Positions 19,449 through 29,918 of a stretch of DNA of 64,000 nucleotides are shown piece after piece. The translations under genes and the position numbers were made by a program. The stretch is from Paenibacillus zeisoli (lineage in GTDB: Bacteria > Bacillota > Bacilli > Paenibacillales > Paenibacillaceae). The number at the start of each line of letters is the position of its first letter. Positions within the stretch are counted from its first letter, which is position 1. Below the pieces are notes generated by a model. It had not been told where the DNA came from, searched no databases, and saw only the letters and a list, made by a program, of their open reading frames with translations. The stretch is from positions 242,323 through 306,322 of the forward strand of contig NZ_RZNX01000004.1 of assembly GCF_003994465.1 (NCBI RefSeq). The letters run 5' to 3'.

Positions 19449-21140
19449 TTAATTCAATTTGAACCTGGAAAGGACCCCGTGCAGATCTTCTGCGAGTCTA
19501 GAAAGCTCATGAGCGGAGGAAGCGATCTGCTCCATGCTGGCTAGCTGTTCTTCCGTGGAAGCTGAGTTGTTCTGACTGGCTGCCACGACCTCTTCACTGG
19601 ATTTGGAGACCTCGTCCATGAAGGTGACCAGCTGCTGACTCCCCGAGGACAACTTCTGAATAGTCTCAGAAGTCTCATCGACTTGGGCGGACACTTCGGC
19701 CGCCTGAGCCTCAATCGTCTGGAACATACGGCCCATCTCAATTGTCTTTGTGAGTCCCTGTGCGACTTTTCCAGTGCCTGCATGCATGGCGGTAACGGCT
19801 TTATCTGTATCTGCGACAATGCCTTGAATAAGCTCGTTGATTTGCTCTGCGGATTCTTGTGATTGTCTGGCCAACTGGCGGACCTCTCCGGCCACAACAG
19901 CGAAGCCCTTACCCTGCTCGCCTGCTCTTGCCGCTTCAATCCCTGCATTAAGTGACAGCATATTTGTCCGGTTGGCGAGCTCCGTAATCATCCGGGTAAT
20001 TCCATTAATCTGCTGGGAACGATCACCTAAGGATTGGATGACGGATGCAGCTTCCTGAACTGTGGTCTGAATATCGTGCATCTCCATCACGATGTCCTGG
20101 ATGGCGGAGGCTCCCTGAGTTGAGGCCTCAAGAGAAGATGCAGATAATCCAGAAACCTCCTGATTGCGATCTTTGACAACTTGGATACCATTAGATATTT
20201 GCTGAATGCCATTTACAGCTTGGGCTACGTAAGATTGTTCCCGATCGGCACTGGTCACAATCTGTTGGGTGGATTCCACAATATATTCTGTTGCTCTGGT
20301 CGTATGCTCGGCACTTGCTGTTAATTGTTCCGAAGAAGCGGCAGCTTGGATAGCCGTATCTTTGGCTTGAATAAGTATCGAACGCAGATTGCGGATCATT
20401 TCATTATAAGAAGCTGCCATATCAGCCAGCTCATCCTTGGATTGAAGCTGAATCTCACGGCTCAAATCACCGTGTCCCTCGGCAATTTCTCTCATCTGCT
20501 GGTTAATGACTCTCATGGGCTTGGTGATCGAGCGGGCGACAAGCCAAGCGATTAACCAGGCAACAATCACCGCGGCTATGCATATAAATAACACAAGCAT
20601 TTCCTGCTGCTGGTTCTCTTGTTGCCTTTCGAGGGTTTCATCAGCGGTTTCTTTATCTATTTCCTCGATCAGCTGATTAAGGGCTAACTCTAACTGTTTG
20701 CGGACTTGGCGTTCTTCATGGAAGTGAATATTAACGGCTTCGGCAGATCTACCTGCACCTACACTGGCCAGGACGCGCTGGCTTGCTTCAGCATAATTAT
20801 TATAGTCCTGTTCTAATTCAGCAAGGACCTTTTGGTAAGCAGCATCCAGGCCGGGCTTGGCTTTAAGAGAGACGAAGAGCTTCTGTACGGTTTTGTTTTT
20901 TACAGCCATCTCCTGAGGGAACTTCTTATCCCCACTCAGTAAATAAGCGCGTTCGTCGTTGGATAACCCGGCCAGGCTGTATTGAAGTGCCTTCAGCGAA
21001 TATCTGAAATTGGCATCATGGGAAGCCTCCTGCTCCACCACTTGCGATCGCTTCATTTGATAGAAGGAAAGTCCTGAGATCAAGATTAGAAGTGCAATGA
21101 CTACGCTAAAAGATAACAACAGTTTGTTTCGAATTTTCAT
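19449..21140 (-). CDS. Methyl-accepting chemotaxis protein
   Basis: 563 residues. Membrane helix near 7-27, an extracellular helical sensor of about 150 residues ([19 protein letters not shown] onward, four-helix or CHASE3-like), second helix near 183-203, HAMP domain, then a long coiled signalling domain. The hairpin tip reads [26 protein letters not shown], with Gly where Ala is usual. It senses an unknown ligand and signals to CheA through CheW. It stands alone without other che genes nearby. A cre-like site lies about 145 bases upstream. Confidence 0.93.
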   Translation of the reverse strand: MKIRNKLLLSFSVVIALLILISGLSFYQMKRSQVVEQEASHDANFRYSLKALQYSLAGLSNDERAYLLSGDKKFPQEMAVKNKTVQKLFVSLKAKPGLDAAYQKVLAELEQDYNNYAEASQRVLASVGAGRSAEAVNIHFHEERQVRKQLELALNQLIEEIDKETADETLERQQENQQQEMLVLFICIAAVIVAWLIAWLVARSITKPMRVINQQMREIAEGHGDLSREIQLQSKDELADMAASYNEMIRNLRSILIQAKDTAIQAAASSEQLTASAEHTTRATEYIVESTQQIVTSADREQSYVAQAVNGIQQISNGIQVVKDRNQEVSGLSASSLEASTQGASAIQDIVMEMHDIQTTVQEAASVIQSLGDRSQQINGITRMITELANRTNMLSLNAGIEAARAGEQGKGFAVVAGEVRQLARQSQESAEQINELIQGIVADTDKAVTAMHAGTGKVAQGLTKTIEMGRMFQTIEAQAAEVSAQVDETSETIQKLSSGSQQLVTFMDEVSKSSEEVVAASQNNSASTEEQLASMEQIASSAHELSRLAEDLHGVLSRFKLN

Positions 21141-21282
21141 AACATTCCTCTATTCTGTCATAATTTAATGTAGTAGTGATAATTCGACATTTTTCACCAA
21201 AATCCTCTAGCCACATGTTATGCACCGTGATTTTTTTCACTGACTATCTGACTAAATTCTAGTATGTCTATGGTCCTCAAAA

Positions 21283-21296
21283 TCAAGCGCTTTCAC
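21283..21296 (-). promoter_or_regulatory. cre-like site upstream of the chemoreceptor gene
   Basis: On the minus strand this reads GTGAAAGCGCTTGA, a close match to the CcpA consensus core. It lies about 145 bases upstream of the chemoreceptor start, so the role is uncertain. The rest of 21141-21549 holds no recognised feature. Confidence 0.35.
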
Positions 21297-21549
21297 AAAA
21301 GTAGGGGTCCCATTCCCCCGGGCGATCTTTCTAGCCCTTTTTTCGCAGATAATATCCCTCAGGTCACGATTCATTTATTTTATGGCCATAATCCCTAGCC
21401 CTTTACTCCCTATTATCGAAAAAGGTGTTTACGTTATATCGGATTCGGGTATTGTAATAACGAAATCAAGTTATTTCTAGACAAAGTATGGGTGGGACTA
21501 GTCCTATCATCTGTCCTATGAATAAATTGTGAGTTGAGGAGGAACCATT

Positions 21550-21714
21550 TTGAATCTTAGCGTACACCAGCCTATGGCATATAATCACTATCAACCTTAT
21601 AGACCTCAGAACATGAACATGCAGAAGAAAGATAGTATGAATGATAACTCCAGAAGCTTTAAGGATATTTTGAGCGAGAAGATGGGTTCATCGAATTCAG
21701 GTCTGAGAAAATAG
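21550..21714 (+). CDS. Small hydrophilic protein, 54 residues, TTG start
   Basis: A TTG at 21550 with TGAGGAGG seven bases upstream opens 54 codons. The product is rich in Asn, Gln, Tyr and Met (HQPMAYNHYQPYRPQNMNMQ), then has a helical segment SRSFKDILSEKMG and a polar tail. There is no membrane segment. A hairpin follows at 21776. The SFKDIL-type segment recalls the N-terminus of small flagellar-operon proteins, but the match is too short to assign. It lies in a 798-base gap between a chemoreceptor and an MFS gene. Expression is inferred from the ribosome site and terminator. Confidence 0.55.
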   Translation: MNLSVHQPMAYNHYQPYRPQNMNMQKKDSMNDNSRSFKDILSEKMGSSNSGLRK

Positions 21715-21775
21715 GCTGAATAAGGTATACGTCATTCTAACTGCGAAGAAGACAAATACATAGAGTATCGAAAGA

Positions 21776-21812
21776 GGTTCAATTCTGGAAAGCCAGAGAT
21801 TGAGCCTTCTTT
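21776..21812 (+). terminator. Hairpin after the 54-residue gene, probable terminator
   Basis: GGTTCAATTCTGG (21776-21788) faces CCAGAGATTGAGCC (21793-21806) with one bulge, followed by TTCTTTA. Confidence 0.5.
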
Positions 21813-21855
21813 AGTTAAAGTACAAGTGAAACAATCCAACATACAATAAGCTCAA

Positions 21856-21893
21856 ACAGCCCATTTCCCTAGTATCGTTAGGAAATGGGCTGT
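21856..21893 (-). terminator. Hairpin after the MFS gene
   Basis: Perfect 13-bp stem ACAGCCCATTTCC / GGAAATGGGCTGT. The T-tract on the minus strand is short (TTTGAG), so termination may be weak; it lies at the end of the convergent pair. Confidence 0.6.
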
Positions 21894-21938
21894 AGTTCTG
21901 TAATTAGAGTCAAGTGGAGAACTGGATGAGTTAGATAT

Positions 21939-23099
21939 CTACTCTGTTCGAGAGGCTCGTGCTCGTGTCCCATATTTCCGGTTCAATATGATCCCAAAGA
22001 GCATCCCCATGAAGGACATGACTGAGATGGTGAGGAACAGGGTTTTGCCGCCAAAGGCTTCATATAAGGCTCCACCCGCGTAGGATGCGATAATCCCCGA
22101 GACGCCAAAGAAGAGAAGGGCCAGTACCGTCTGGCTTGTTGCACGCCACTCCACAGGAGCTATCCGGTAGAGATATTGAATAGCTGCCGAATAGAATATC
22201 GGGAAAGTAGCGATTTGAAGCACCTGCAGGAGGACAAGTAGATAAGGTTCCGTGACCCAGGCCGATAAGAAGAATCGAAGGAAGTAGAAGGCACCTGCGA
22301 TGGAAATAATCATAAGCTCATGTCCTTTGCGCATCCACCAGAAGCTTAGTGCGAAGACGACAATCTCGCTCCCTGCGGCGAGGAACCAGGCTTGACCGAC
22401 TAATTCCGAATTTCCTCCCAGTTCACGGATGTATACACCGAGGAACGTATCATTCATCCGGGCGGGTACCGAACTGATGAACACCAGAACCAGGAAGAGC
22501 AGCGTTTCCCGGTTGCCGAGGAACGTCTTCAGACTTGCCAATGTGACCGGTTTGCCCGCAACAGGAGCGTCCGGCATGAATAAACTTATGATGAAGCCCG
22601 CTATGCCGATAAATGCGAAGAGAAAGGCCAGGCTGTGAGCTCCATAGCCTGTCATAATATAACCGGCAGCAAGCGACATGACGGCATATCCGAGTGCCCC
22701 ATATGTCCGAATTGAACCGTAGCTTACTCCCTCTGCTTCGCCGATTCTAAAATTCAGGCTCTCGGTTAGCGGATCGATCGGCATAAGGAAGAAATAGAGC
22801 AGCATCGCATAGGTAATCAGCAGCGTATAGCTTGAAGAATCATACAGCAGATAACCGAGCAGAGTAGAGAATACGAGCAGCAGGAGGAGCACCTTGCGGA
22901 TGGTCTTGGTCCGGTCGCTGATCATCCCCCAGAGCGGCTGGGCGATTATGGTGATAAACCCGCCGCTGCCGACTACAAAGCCGATTTGTGCAGGATTCAG
23001 CCCTTGCTCGCTAAGATACACAGGTAGAAATGGAATAAAGACGGCCAATAGAGCAAAATACAAAAAATTAAATGTGCGTAAAGATGCTGTTGATTTCAT
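21939..23099 (-). CDS. MFS permease, LacY-like/YwbF-like
   Basis: 386 residues with twelve predicted membrane segments. The N-terminus FNFLYFALLAVFIPFLPVYLSEQGLNPAQIGF and the loop MISDRTKTIRK resemble the MFS_1_like group (YwbF; nucleoside or sugar symporters of LacY type). The substrate is unknown. A TACAAT/ATTGTA inverted repeat with a 6-base spacer (about 23136-23157) overlaps the -35 of its probable promoter (TTGTAT - 17 bases - TATCTA on the minus strand) and may be an operator. Confidence 0.8.
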   Translation of the reverse strand: MKSTASLRTFNFLYFALLAVFIPFLPVYLSEQGLNPAQIGFVVGSGGFITIIAQPLWGMISDRTKTIRKVLLLLLVFSTLLGYLLYDSSSYTLLITYAMLLYFFLMPIDPLTESLNFRIGEAEGVSYGSIRTYGALGYAVMSLAAGYIMTGYGAHSLAFLFAFIGIAGFIISLFMPDAPVAGKPVTLASLKTFLGNRETLLFLVLVFISSVPARMNDTFLGVYIRELGGNSELVGQAWFLAAGSEIVVFALSFWWMRKGHELMIISIAGAFYFLRFFLSAWVTEPYLLVLLQVLQIATFPIFYSAAIQYLYRIAPVEWRATSQTVLALLFFGVSGIIASYAGGALYEAFGGKTLFLTISVMSFMGMLFGIILNRKYGTRARASRTE

Positions 23100-23288
23100 A
23101 GTGGTCCCTGCCTTAGATATGACTTGACTGGCTGATATACAATCTATTCATTGTATCACGGGCTCCCCAGATTCCAAATCCGAGAATTAACTTCCAGGGA
23201 ATTGCTGCTTTTTGAAAAATAGTACTTGGTTGCGGCTCCCTGAAAGGTTAATATAGACATAATCAAATTTCACACTTGGAGGCAGAGT

Positions 23289-24689
23289 ATGCAATATGTA
23301 AGTACACGGGGGCAGGTTGCACCCAAAGGTTTTATTGATACCGTGCTCATGGGGCTGGCTGATGATGGGGGACTAATGATTCCTGCCGAGATTCCGGTAA
23401 TCTCCCCTGAGGCCCTGGAGGAATGGAAGAATCTCAGCTATGAGGAATTATTCCAGCAAATTTTCTCCTTATACATTAATGATGAGATCCCAGCGGAAGA
23501 TCTAAAGGCGATGGTGAAGCGGAGTTATGCCAGCTTCCGTACACCTGAAGTGACTCCGGTTAATAAGATCAATGATTCTCTGTATATCCTGGAGCTGTTC
23601 CATGGTCCTACCTTTGCTTTCAAGGATGTAGCCCTTCAATTTATGGGTGAGTTCTATTCATATGTCTCGAAGAAACAGAATGAGATTATTCATATTCTTG
23701 GTGCTACGTCCGGGGATACGGGAGCGGCCGCCATTCAAGGCGTTCGGGGCAAGGATGGGATCAAGATCTGTATTCTGCATCCGCATCAGAAGGTCAGCAA
23801 GATTCAAGAGCTTCAGATGACTACGGTAAATGATGAGAATGTGCTCAATCTGTCGGTCAAAGGGAATTTCGATGACTGCCAGAAAGTCATCAAGGATCTG
23901 TTCGCAGATCTGGACTTTAAAGCGAAGCATCATCTGCGTGCCATCAACTCCATCAATTTTGTGCGGATCCTGGCGCAGACCGTGTATTACTTCTACGCGT
24001 ACTTCCATATTGATGCCGAGGCTCAGGCGTCCAAGAAAGTTAATATCAGTGTGCCATCAGGGAACTTCGGCAATATTTTCTCGGGCTTCCTGGCCAAGAG
24101 AATGGGACTGCCTATTCACAAGCTGATTATTGCCACGAATGAGAACAATATCTTGGAACGCTTTGTACGCACGGGAGAATACAAGCCGGGCGATTTCAAG
24201 AGCACGCACAGTCCGTCCATGGACATTCAGGTTGCGAGCAACTTTGAGAGATATTTGTATTACCTGCTGGATGAGAATGTGGAGAAGGTATCCGAGTATA
24301 TGAAGCAGCTGCAGACCGAAGGCAAGATTGTGGTAAGTCCGGAGCTTCTGGCCCGTGTACAGAATGATTTTGCTGCTTATGGCGCTTCTAATGATGAGTG
24401 CCTCAAATACATCGGTGAGTATAATGAGAAGTATGATTACCTGCTGGATCCGCATACTGCTTGCGGAATCGCTGCGTATCAGGAATGCAGTGAAGAGGAT
24501 GAGGTGACAATTACTTTTGCTACCGCGCATCCGGCCAAATTTGATGAGGCTATCGCCTTGTGCATGATTGAACAGAAATTCCCTGAGCAGATTTCTGCAC
24601 TCTTGACTAAGCCTCAATATCAGCAAGTAGTTGACCATGATCAGGACGAAATTGTCCGTGAACTGGAGAAATTTTACGGGGACAAGTAA
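23289..24689 (+). CDS. thrC: Threonine synthase
   Basis: 466 residues, the long (E. coli/yeast-like) class rather than the 350-residue B. subtilis class. It converts O-phosphohomoserine to threonine using PLP. Motifs: MQYVSTRGQVAPKGF at the start, the PLP-lysine region HGPTFAFKDVALQF near residue 105, GATSGDTGAAAIQG near 138, and SVPSGNFGNIFSG near 255. GGAGG lies six bases upstream of the ATG. It is monocistronic, with TTGGTT - 17 bases - TAATAT upstream and a terminator downstream. Confidence 0.96.
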   Translation: MQYVSTRGQVAPKGFIDTVLMGLADDGGLMIPAEIPVISPEALEEWKNLSYEELFQQIFSLYINDEIPAEDLKAMVKRSYASFRTPEVTPVNKINDSLYILELFHGPTFAFKDVALQFMGEFYSYVSKKQNEIIHILGATSGDTGAAAIQGVRGKDGIKICILHPHQKVSKIQELQMTTVNDENVLNLSVKGNFDDCQKVIKDLFADLDFKAKHHLRAINSINFVRILAQTVYYFYAYFHIDAEAQASKKVNISVPSGNFGNIFSGFLAKRMGLPIHKLIIATNENNILERFVRTGEYKPGDFKSTHSPSMDIQVASNFERYLYYLLDENVEKVSEYMKQLQTEGKIVVSPELLARVQNDFAAYGASNDECLKYIGEYNEKYDYLLDPHTACGIAAYQECSEEDEVTITFATAHPAKFDEAIALCMIEQKFPEQISALLTKPQYQQVVDHDQDEIVRELEKFYGDK

Positions 24690-24710
24690 GGCAGGATGAA
24701 TCAATAGAAA

Positions 24711-24754
24711 AAACCTTCGATGCTCACTTATGGGGCGGCATCGAAGGTTTTTTT
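24711..24754 (+). terminator. Terminator of thrC
   Basis: Perfect 13-bp stem AAACCTTCGATGC / GCATCGAAGGTTT, followed by TTTT. Confidence 0.9.
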
Positions 24755-24825
24755 GCTGCTTAGATTCAAATGATCTGCTGAGAATTGGAATTGATATGCA
24801 AGTCCGGCAGGGGCGTACCTAGCGG

Positions 24826-26544
24826 TTACAGCTTGAACCGGGAAGAAAGCCCTTGGAGCTCTACGGCCATGACCGTTAAAGAATGCACAGCTTCTTCAAC
24901 CTCTTTCATGGTTGCAAGCTGCTGCTCGGAAGCTGCAGCGACACTCTGTGTTCTGGTGAATGAAGCGGCTGCGATCTCCTCCGTAGTCTGCAGGGAGGAG
25001 CTAACCTCCTCGGAGCTTGCGGAGATCTGCTCGGAAGCGGCAGACACTTCTTCAAGCTGCTGGCTCACATCCTGAATCGACTGGGTAATCTGGTTAAAGG
25101 AGAGCTTCGCTTGCTCCATGCCTTCAAGGCCTAAATAGATCTCGGCCTTCTCCTTCTCCATCATCTTGACGGCCTCTACGGTAGACGTCTGGATCTCCGT
25201 AATAATTGAGGAGATTTGTTCGGATGACTGGTTGGATTGCTCAGCCAGCTTGCGAACCTCCTGAGCTACGACGGCAAAGCCTCTGCCGTGTTCCCCGGCC
25301 CGGGCCGCTTCAATGGAAGCGTTCAGGGCCAATAGGTTAATCTGCCCGGAGATGCCCTTGATCATATCGACAATGTTGCCGATCTCCTGGGAATGCTCAT
25401 CCAGCTTCCGGATCACCGCTTCGGAGGAGCGTGCCGTCTGCAATATGGAGTCGAGCTGGCTGCTAACATACTCAATTTTATTCCCGCCGAGATGGGCTTG
25501 TTCTGCCGCGAATTGAGAGATATTCGAGACATCAGCTGCGGATTCGGCAACCCGCTGGATTCCGGTGGCAACCTCCTCCATAGCCCGGCTGCATTCTTTG
25601 GAGCTATTAAACTGGGTGTCCGATCCTTCGGCGACCTCTTGGATTTCTACCGCAATATGTCCGCTGGCTTCACTGGTCTGCTTGGAACTGGCAAGCAGTT
25701 CCTCGGAACTTGCCGATAGCGTCTCAGCATGCATGCCGATTTTGGATATGATCTCCCGAAGACTGTCTACCATGTCGTTGAAGCCCTTTGATAGTACGCC
25801 GATTTCATCCTTAGAGATGTAGGATCCGTTTACAGCTAAGTTTCCGTTCTGGGCCTCTACCATGAGAGATTTCAGCTTACCCAGTGGGCGGGTGATCATT
25901 CTGGATAAGATCAGGCTGATGGCTCCGCATACCAGAACGGATAGGATCAGCAAAATAATGGTATTACGCTTGCTGTCAGCCGCATCATTCTTGTTGCTCT
26001 CGTTCAAAGTGGCTGCGGCTTTCTGGTTCATTTCCTTGATCTTGGTGAGCGTGTTCATGATCTCGGTTCGAATCGGCATCACCTGAGAGTCGAAGACCCG
26101 ATATGCCGCATCAATCTGATTGGCGGCAAGCTTGCTCAGCATGGCATCCCTAGCTTGATTGCTCGTTCCAATCTTGCTTTTGAAGCTGTCGTACAGCGGC
26201 TTGGCTTCCGGGGACAGGCCGATCGCCTCAATTTGCTTCTGGGCGGCGATGCTGTTTGAGATGATCTGCTGTATCTCATCGCTAATCTCTTTCTGCTTCG
26301 CTTCATTCTGATTATCGGACATCATCAGCTCCAGCTGCAGCGTGTTAATCTGAGCATTGTTCGTCATGATCTGGCTGATCAATTCGTTCGGCACCATATT
26401 GTGCGTATACATTTGCTTGGCATTGTTATTGATTTTGTCGAGATAATAATAGCCGGATAGGCCGATCAAAATCATAAAAACCGCAGATAGGCAGATTAAT
26501 CCCATAATTTTAACGGAAACCTTCTGATTCACAATAAACCTCAT
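24826..26544 (-). CDS. Methyl-accepting chemotaxis protein with 4HB sensor
   Basis: 572 residues. Membrane helices near 13-33 and 195-215 flank a four-helix-bundle sensor ([30 protein letters not shown] region). A HAMP domain and signalling coil follow, with tip [35 protein letters not shown]. The ligand is unknown. It is the second chemoreceptor within 7 kb and is not close in sequence to the first, so this is not a recent duplication. Confidence 0.94.
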   Translation of the reverse strand: MRFIVNQKVSVKIMGLICLSAVFMILIGLSGYYYLDKINNNAKQMYTHNMVPNELISQIMTNNAQINTLQLELMMSDNQNEAKQKEISDEIQQIISNSIAAQKQIEAIGLSPEAKPLYDSFKSKIGTSNQARDAMLSKLAANQIDAAYRVFDSQVMPIRTEIMNTLTKIKEMNQKAAATLNESNKNDAADSKRNTIILLILSVLVCGAISLILSRMITRPLGKLKSLMVEAQNGNLAVNGSYISKDEIGVLSKGFNDMVDSLREIISKIGMHAETLSASSEELLASSKQTSEASGHIAVEIQEVAEGSDTQFNSSKECSRAMEEVATGIQRVAESAADVSNISQFAAEQAHLGGNKIEYVSSQLDSILQTARSSEAVIRKLDEHSQEIGNIVDMIKGISGQINLLALNASIEAARAGEHGRGFAVVAQEVRKLAEQSNQSSEQISSIITEIQTSTVEAVKMMEKEKAEIYLGLEGMEQAKLSFNQITQSIQDVSQQLEEVSAASEQISASSEEVSSSLQTTEEIAAASFTRTQSVAAASEQQLATMKEVEEAVHSLTVMAVELQGLSSRFKL

Positions 26545-26684
26545 TCTTGCAGCCTTCTTTCATCTCGGTGTCTAAAAGATTTCAAGTCTTTGTTCTCTAT
26601 ATATCGTATAATTTAGGCTGTTACTAAAGATGTTTTGGCTCGTTTATGCAATATGGGTTAAATTACCTAGTCCAGGGGGAATAT

Positions 26685-27443
26685 ATGAAGCTGGTATCGT
26701 GGAATGTAAACGGTCTGAGGGCCTGTGTAAATAAAGGATTTCAAAATTATTTCGATGCTGAAGATGCAGATATATTTTGTGTTCAGGAGATCAAGCTTCA
26801 AGAGGGGCAGATTGAGCTTGATCATAACGGGAGATACGAGCAGTATTGGAATTATGCCGAGAAGAAGGGCTATTCGGGGACAGCTGTATTTACCAAAATA
26901 AAGCCGATCTCTGTAAGATACGGTCTAGAGGAAGATTACGAGCCGGAGGGCCGTGTGCTTACGCTTGAATATGAATCATTCTATTTGGTGAATGTTTATA
27001 CCCCGAATGCCAAGAGAGATCTGGCAAGACTGGATTATCGGCTGGCATGGGAAGACAGGTTTAGACACTATTTGATGGGGCTTGATAAGCTGAAGCCAGT
27101 CTTAGTGTGCGGGGATATGAACGTTGCCCACCAGGAGATTGATCTTAAGAATGCGAAGGGGAACCGCAATAATTCAGGCTTCACTCCAGAAGAGAGGGAG
27201 AAGATGACCCAGCTGCTGGAGGCCGGATTTGTCGACACTTTCAGGTATTTCTACCCGGACAAGGCGGATGCATACAGCTGGTGGTCCAACATGCCTAAAG
27301 TGCGTGAGAGGAATGTGGGCTGGCGTATCGATTATTTTCTGGCCTCATCAAGACTTAAGCCTAAGCTTGCGGATGCGCGAATTGACGCTCATATAATGGG
27401 GAGTGACCATTGTCCAGTTGTACTGCTCCTCTCAGATGATTAG
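26685..27443 (+). CDS. exoA: Exodeoxyribonuclease III / AP endonuclease
   Basis: 252 residues. It nicks DNA at abasic sites and removes 3' blocks in base excision repair. All family motifs are present: MKLVSWNVNGLRA, FCVQEIKLQ (Mg ligand Glu), VNVYTPNAKRDL, CGDMNVAHQEIDL (Asp and Asn), GWRIDYFLAS and the final SDHCPV (catalytic Asp-His). ATG 26685 is chosen because CAGGGGGA lies about 6 bases upstream; an earlier ATG at 26646 lacks a site. Confidence 0.96.
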   Translation: MKLVSWNVNGLRACVNKGFQNYFDAEDADIFCVQEIKLQEGQIELDHNGRYEQYWNYAEKKGYSGTAVFTKIKPISVRYGLEEDYEPEGRVLTLEYESFYLVNVYTPNAKRDLARLDYRLAWEDRFRHYLMGLDKLKPVLVCGDMNVAHQEIDLKNAKGNRNNSGFTPEEREKMTQLLEAGFVDTFRYFYPDKADAYSWWSNMPKVRERNVGWRIDYFLASSRLKPKLADARIDAHIMGSDHCPVVLLLSDD

Positions 27444-27476
27444 CACCCAAGATCAATCAAGAAAGAGGTAAGGGAC

Positions 27477-28865
27477 GTGAATAACGAAGCTTCCGAATTA
27501 GACATTAAGGAATTACTCACCAGGCAAAAGCAATTCTATGACGAGGACCGTACCCGAAGCGTAGAGTACAGACGAGTCATGCTGACCCGTCTTAGAGATG
27601 CGCTGCAATCAAGAGAAGCCGAGATCATGGAAGCGCTGCGTCTGGATCTGAACAAATCAGAATTGGAGGCCTACAGTACAGAAATCGGAATTGTGCTGGA
27701 GGAGATCAGACATATCTGCAAACGCCTTGCTCGCTGGGCGAAGCCGCGCAAGGTGAGAACGGCCCTTACACACACGGGCTCTAAAGGCATGATTGTCCCG
27801 GAGCCGTATGGTACGGTGCTTATCATTGCGCCTTGGAATTACCCTTTTCAGCTTGCCATCTCTCCCCTTGTAGGTGCTATTGCAGCAGGGAATACGGTCG
27901 TTCTTAAGCCTTCAGAGCTGACCCCGTCGGTATCGGCAATCCTAAAGAGCATCCTGGCCGAAGTGTTTCAGGAGGAGCATGTTGCTGTAGTGGAAGGGGG
28001 CGTGGAGGTAAGTACCAAGCTGCTTAAGTGCAAATTTGATTATATTTTCTTCACTGGCAGTGTGAACGTAGGGCGAATTGTCATGGAAGCAGCGGCAAAG
28101 CATCTTACCCCAGTGACCCTGGAACTTGGGGGCAAAAGCCCTTGTATCGTGCATGAGGATGCAAACCTTGTGCTTGCGGCAAGAAGAATTGTCTTTGGCA
28201 AATTCACCAATGCAGGCCAGACCTGCGTGGCGCCGGATTATCTGTGGGTTCATAAGAACGTGAAGGAACAGCTGCTTCAGGAAATGCGCCATGTCATTCG
28301 TGATTTTTACGGAGAGCATCCACTAAGCCACCCGGATTATGGCCGGATTGTGAGTCGGCGCCATTTCGACAGGCTGGTGATGTTCCTGCAGGATGGACAA
28401 GTGGTGCTGGGTGGTCGGTCGGATGAGGGGAGTCTTAAGATTGAGCCTACCGTTCTGGATCAAATAACCTGGGATATGCCTGTGATGCAGGAGGAGATCT
28501 TTGGGCCGGTGTTCCCGGTGCTGGAGTATGAGGACCTGGAGGAGCTGATTGCCCGTGTTCGCAGCCATCCGAAGCCTCTCGCCCTGTACTTGTTCAGTCA
28601 AAGTAAGGCGATTCAGAATCAAGTGATTAGTTCCTTATCCTTCGGTGGGGGAACGATTAATGATACACTGATGCATCTGGCCACCCCTTATCTGCCCTTC
28701 GGAGGCGTGGGGGACAGCGGAATGGGGAGCTACCACGGCTTAGAGAGCTTTAAGACCTTCTCTCATGAGAAAAGCGTGCTCTATCAGACGACGCGCTTTG
28801 ACTTCACATTCCGTTATCCATCATCCAAGAATGCTCTGCGTATAATCAGGAAAATGCTAAAATAA
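27477..28865 (+). CDS. Aldehyde dehydrogenase (class 3 / fatty-aldehyde type)
   Basis: 462 residues with a GTG start after AGAGGTAAGG. It oxidises aldehydes to acids with NAD(P). Motifs: [20 protein letters not shown] near residue 117, the catalytic Glu in [10 protein letters not shown] near 215, and the nucleophile Cys in [13 protein letters not shown] near 248. The C-terminal membrane-proximal basic tail and short length match the class 3 group (YwdH-like). It is 33 bases after exoA and may be cotranscribed. The physiological substrate is unknown. Confidence 0.92.
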   Translation: MNNEASELDIKELLTRQKQFYDEDRTRSVEYRRVMLTRLRDALQSREAEIMEALRLDLNKSELEAYSTEIGIVLEEIRHICKRLARWAKPRKVRTALTHTGSKGMIVPEPYGTVLIIAPWNYPFQLAISPLVGAIAAGNTVVLKPSELTPSVSAILKSILAEVFQEEHVAVVEGGVEVSTKLLKCKFDYIFFTGSVNVGRIVMEAAAKHLTPVTLELGGKSPCIVHEDANLVLAARRIVFGKFTNAGQTCVAPDYLWVHKNVKEQLLQEMRHVIRDFYGEHPLSHPDYGRIVSRRHFDRLVMFLQDGQVVLGGRSDEGSLKIEPTVLDQITWDMPVMQEEIFGPVFPVLEYEDLEELIARVRSHPKPLALYLFSQSKAIQNQVISSLSFGGGTINDTLMHLATPYLPFGGVGDSGMGSYHGLESFKTFSHEKSVLYQTTRFDFTFRYPSSKNALRIIRKMLK

Positions 28866-28873
28866 CGGGCAGG

Positions 28874-28925
28874 GCCGTATCTGGGTTCTCGACTTGCGCT
28901 GAGATCCCGCGATACGGCTCTTTTT
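28874..28925 (+). terminator. Terminator after the aldehyde dehydrogenase gene
   Basis: GCCGTATC (28874-28881) pairs with GATACGGC (28911-28918), followed by TCTTTTT. Confidence 0.8.
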
Positions 28926-28967
28926 CGTGAATGAAATGGCCTCTATTGGGTACTTGTTCTTTAAGGG

Positions 28968-29744
28968 TCAATTCGCTTCGGACTGCCCGACCCCTGTGTA
29001 GACAAGAACAGCATCCCTCAAGAACTCGGCAGTGCCGGGCTGCTTCTCGTCATAATGCGCTCTGAAGCGTTCGTCATCCACATACATCCTGGCGAGCCCC
29101 GCATGGGCTTCCTTGCTGTACTGAGTCCAGTGGTAGGTCAGCCACTGTCGATGCAGATCTGCTGCTTTCTGAGCCAACTCGCCACTGGGATCGCCTGTCT
29201 TGAAGGCTTCAGCCAAGGTGGAGTACAGCTCATCAGTAAGGCGGGTGAGCTCCTCGTGCTCGGCCTGTGTCATGTTCTTCAGCTTCTTGTTGGACTGATC
29301 GATCACATCGTCACCATATTTCTCGCGGATCTCCTGTCCGTATTGCTGCTCATTGTCGTCAATGAGCTTCTGTTTGAAGCCTTCAAATTTCTCTTGGTCT
29401 GTCATAACCATTCTCCCTTCATGGGCAGCTATCGTCTTCTCCACATTTGCGATAAGAAGGTCAAGCTGCTTTCTTTTGCCAAGGAGCTGCTTCAGATGTT
29501 CACTGAGTGTCCTGGCTCTATCAAACGAAGCGGTATTTATCAATTCCCGAATTTGCTCCAGACTAAGTCCTAGCTCTCTGTAAAAGAGGATATGCTGGAG
29601 CCGATCAACCTCACTTTGGCCGTAGATTCGATAACCGGAAGAGTTGATTCTTCCCGGCTTAAGCAGGTCAATCTCATCATAATAGCGGAGCGTTCGGGTA
29701 CTGATACCAGCAAGCTGACCGAGCTTTTGTATGGTATATTCCAT
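28968..29744 (-). CDS. MerR-family regulator with TipAS drug-binding domain
   Basis: About 258 residues from the ATG at 29744, which follows AGGAGG at 8-9 bases; an upstream GTG/ATG would add seven residues. N-terminal MerR winged helix (YTIQKLGQLAGISTRTLRYYDEIDLLKPGRI) and coiled dimerisation helix, then a TipAS domain (about 140-255; YHWTQYSKEAHAGLARMYVDDERF). Proteins of this build (TipA, Mta, SkgA) bind hydrophobic drugs or sense stress and activate promoters with long spacers. The promoter of the gene itself has exactly that design, so autoregulation is likely. Confidence 0.92.
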   Translation of the reverse strand: MEYTIQKLGQLAGISTRTLRYYDEIDLLKPGRINSSGYRIYGQSEVDRLQHILFYRELGLSLEQIRELINTASFDRARTLSEHLKQLLGKRKQLDLLIANVEKTIAAHEGRMVMTDQEKFEGFKQKLIDDNEQQYGQEIREKYGDDVIDQSNKKLKNMTQAEHEELTRLTDELYSTLAEAFKTGDPSGELAQKAADLHRQWLTYHWTQYSKEAHAGLARMYVDDERFRAHYDEKQPGTAEFLRDAVLVYTGVGQSEAN

Positions 29745-29768
29745 CTTGGCGTCCCTCCTGACCATTTA

Positions 29769-29799
29769 ACTGTACGCCTTAACGTAACGTGAAGGTCAA
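29769..29799 (-). promoter_or_regulatory. MerR-type promoter with 19-bp spacer and operator dyad
   Basis: On the minus strand TTGACC (29799-29794) and TACAGT (29774-29769) are 19 bases apart, the overlong spacing of MerR-activated promoters. The near-perfect dyad CCTTAACGTAACGTGAAGG (29777-29795) fills the spacer. Confidence 0.8.
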
Positions 29800-29918
29800 T
29801 ATCTTTTTCTTAAATTATACAGGAATATCTATGGATCTATTTAGGGGGAATGGTCCTGTGAAATGTGATCGGTGCAACCTGGCAGGGGATCTCTGCGTTT
29901 AAATGATCGGAGGTGTTG

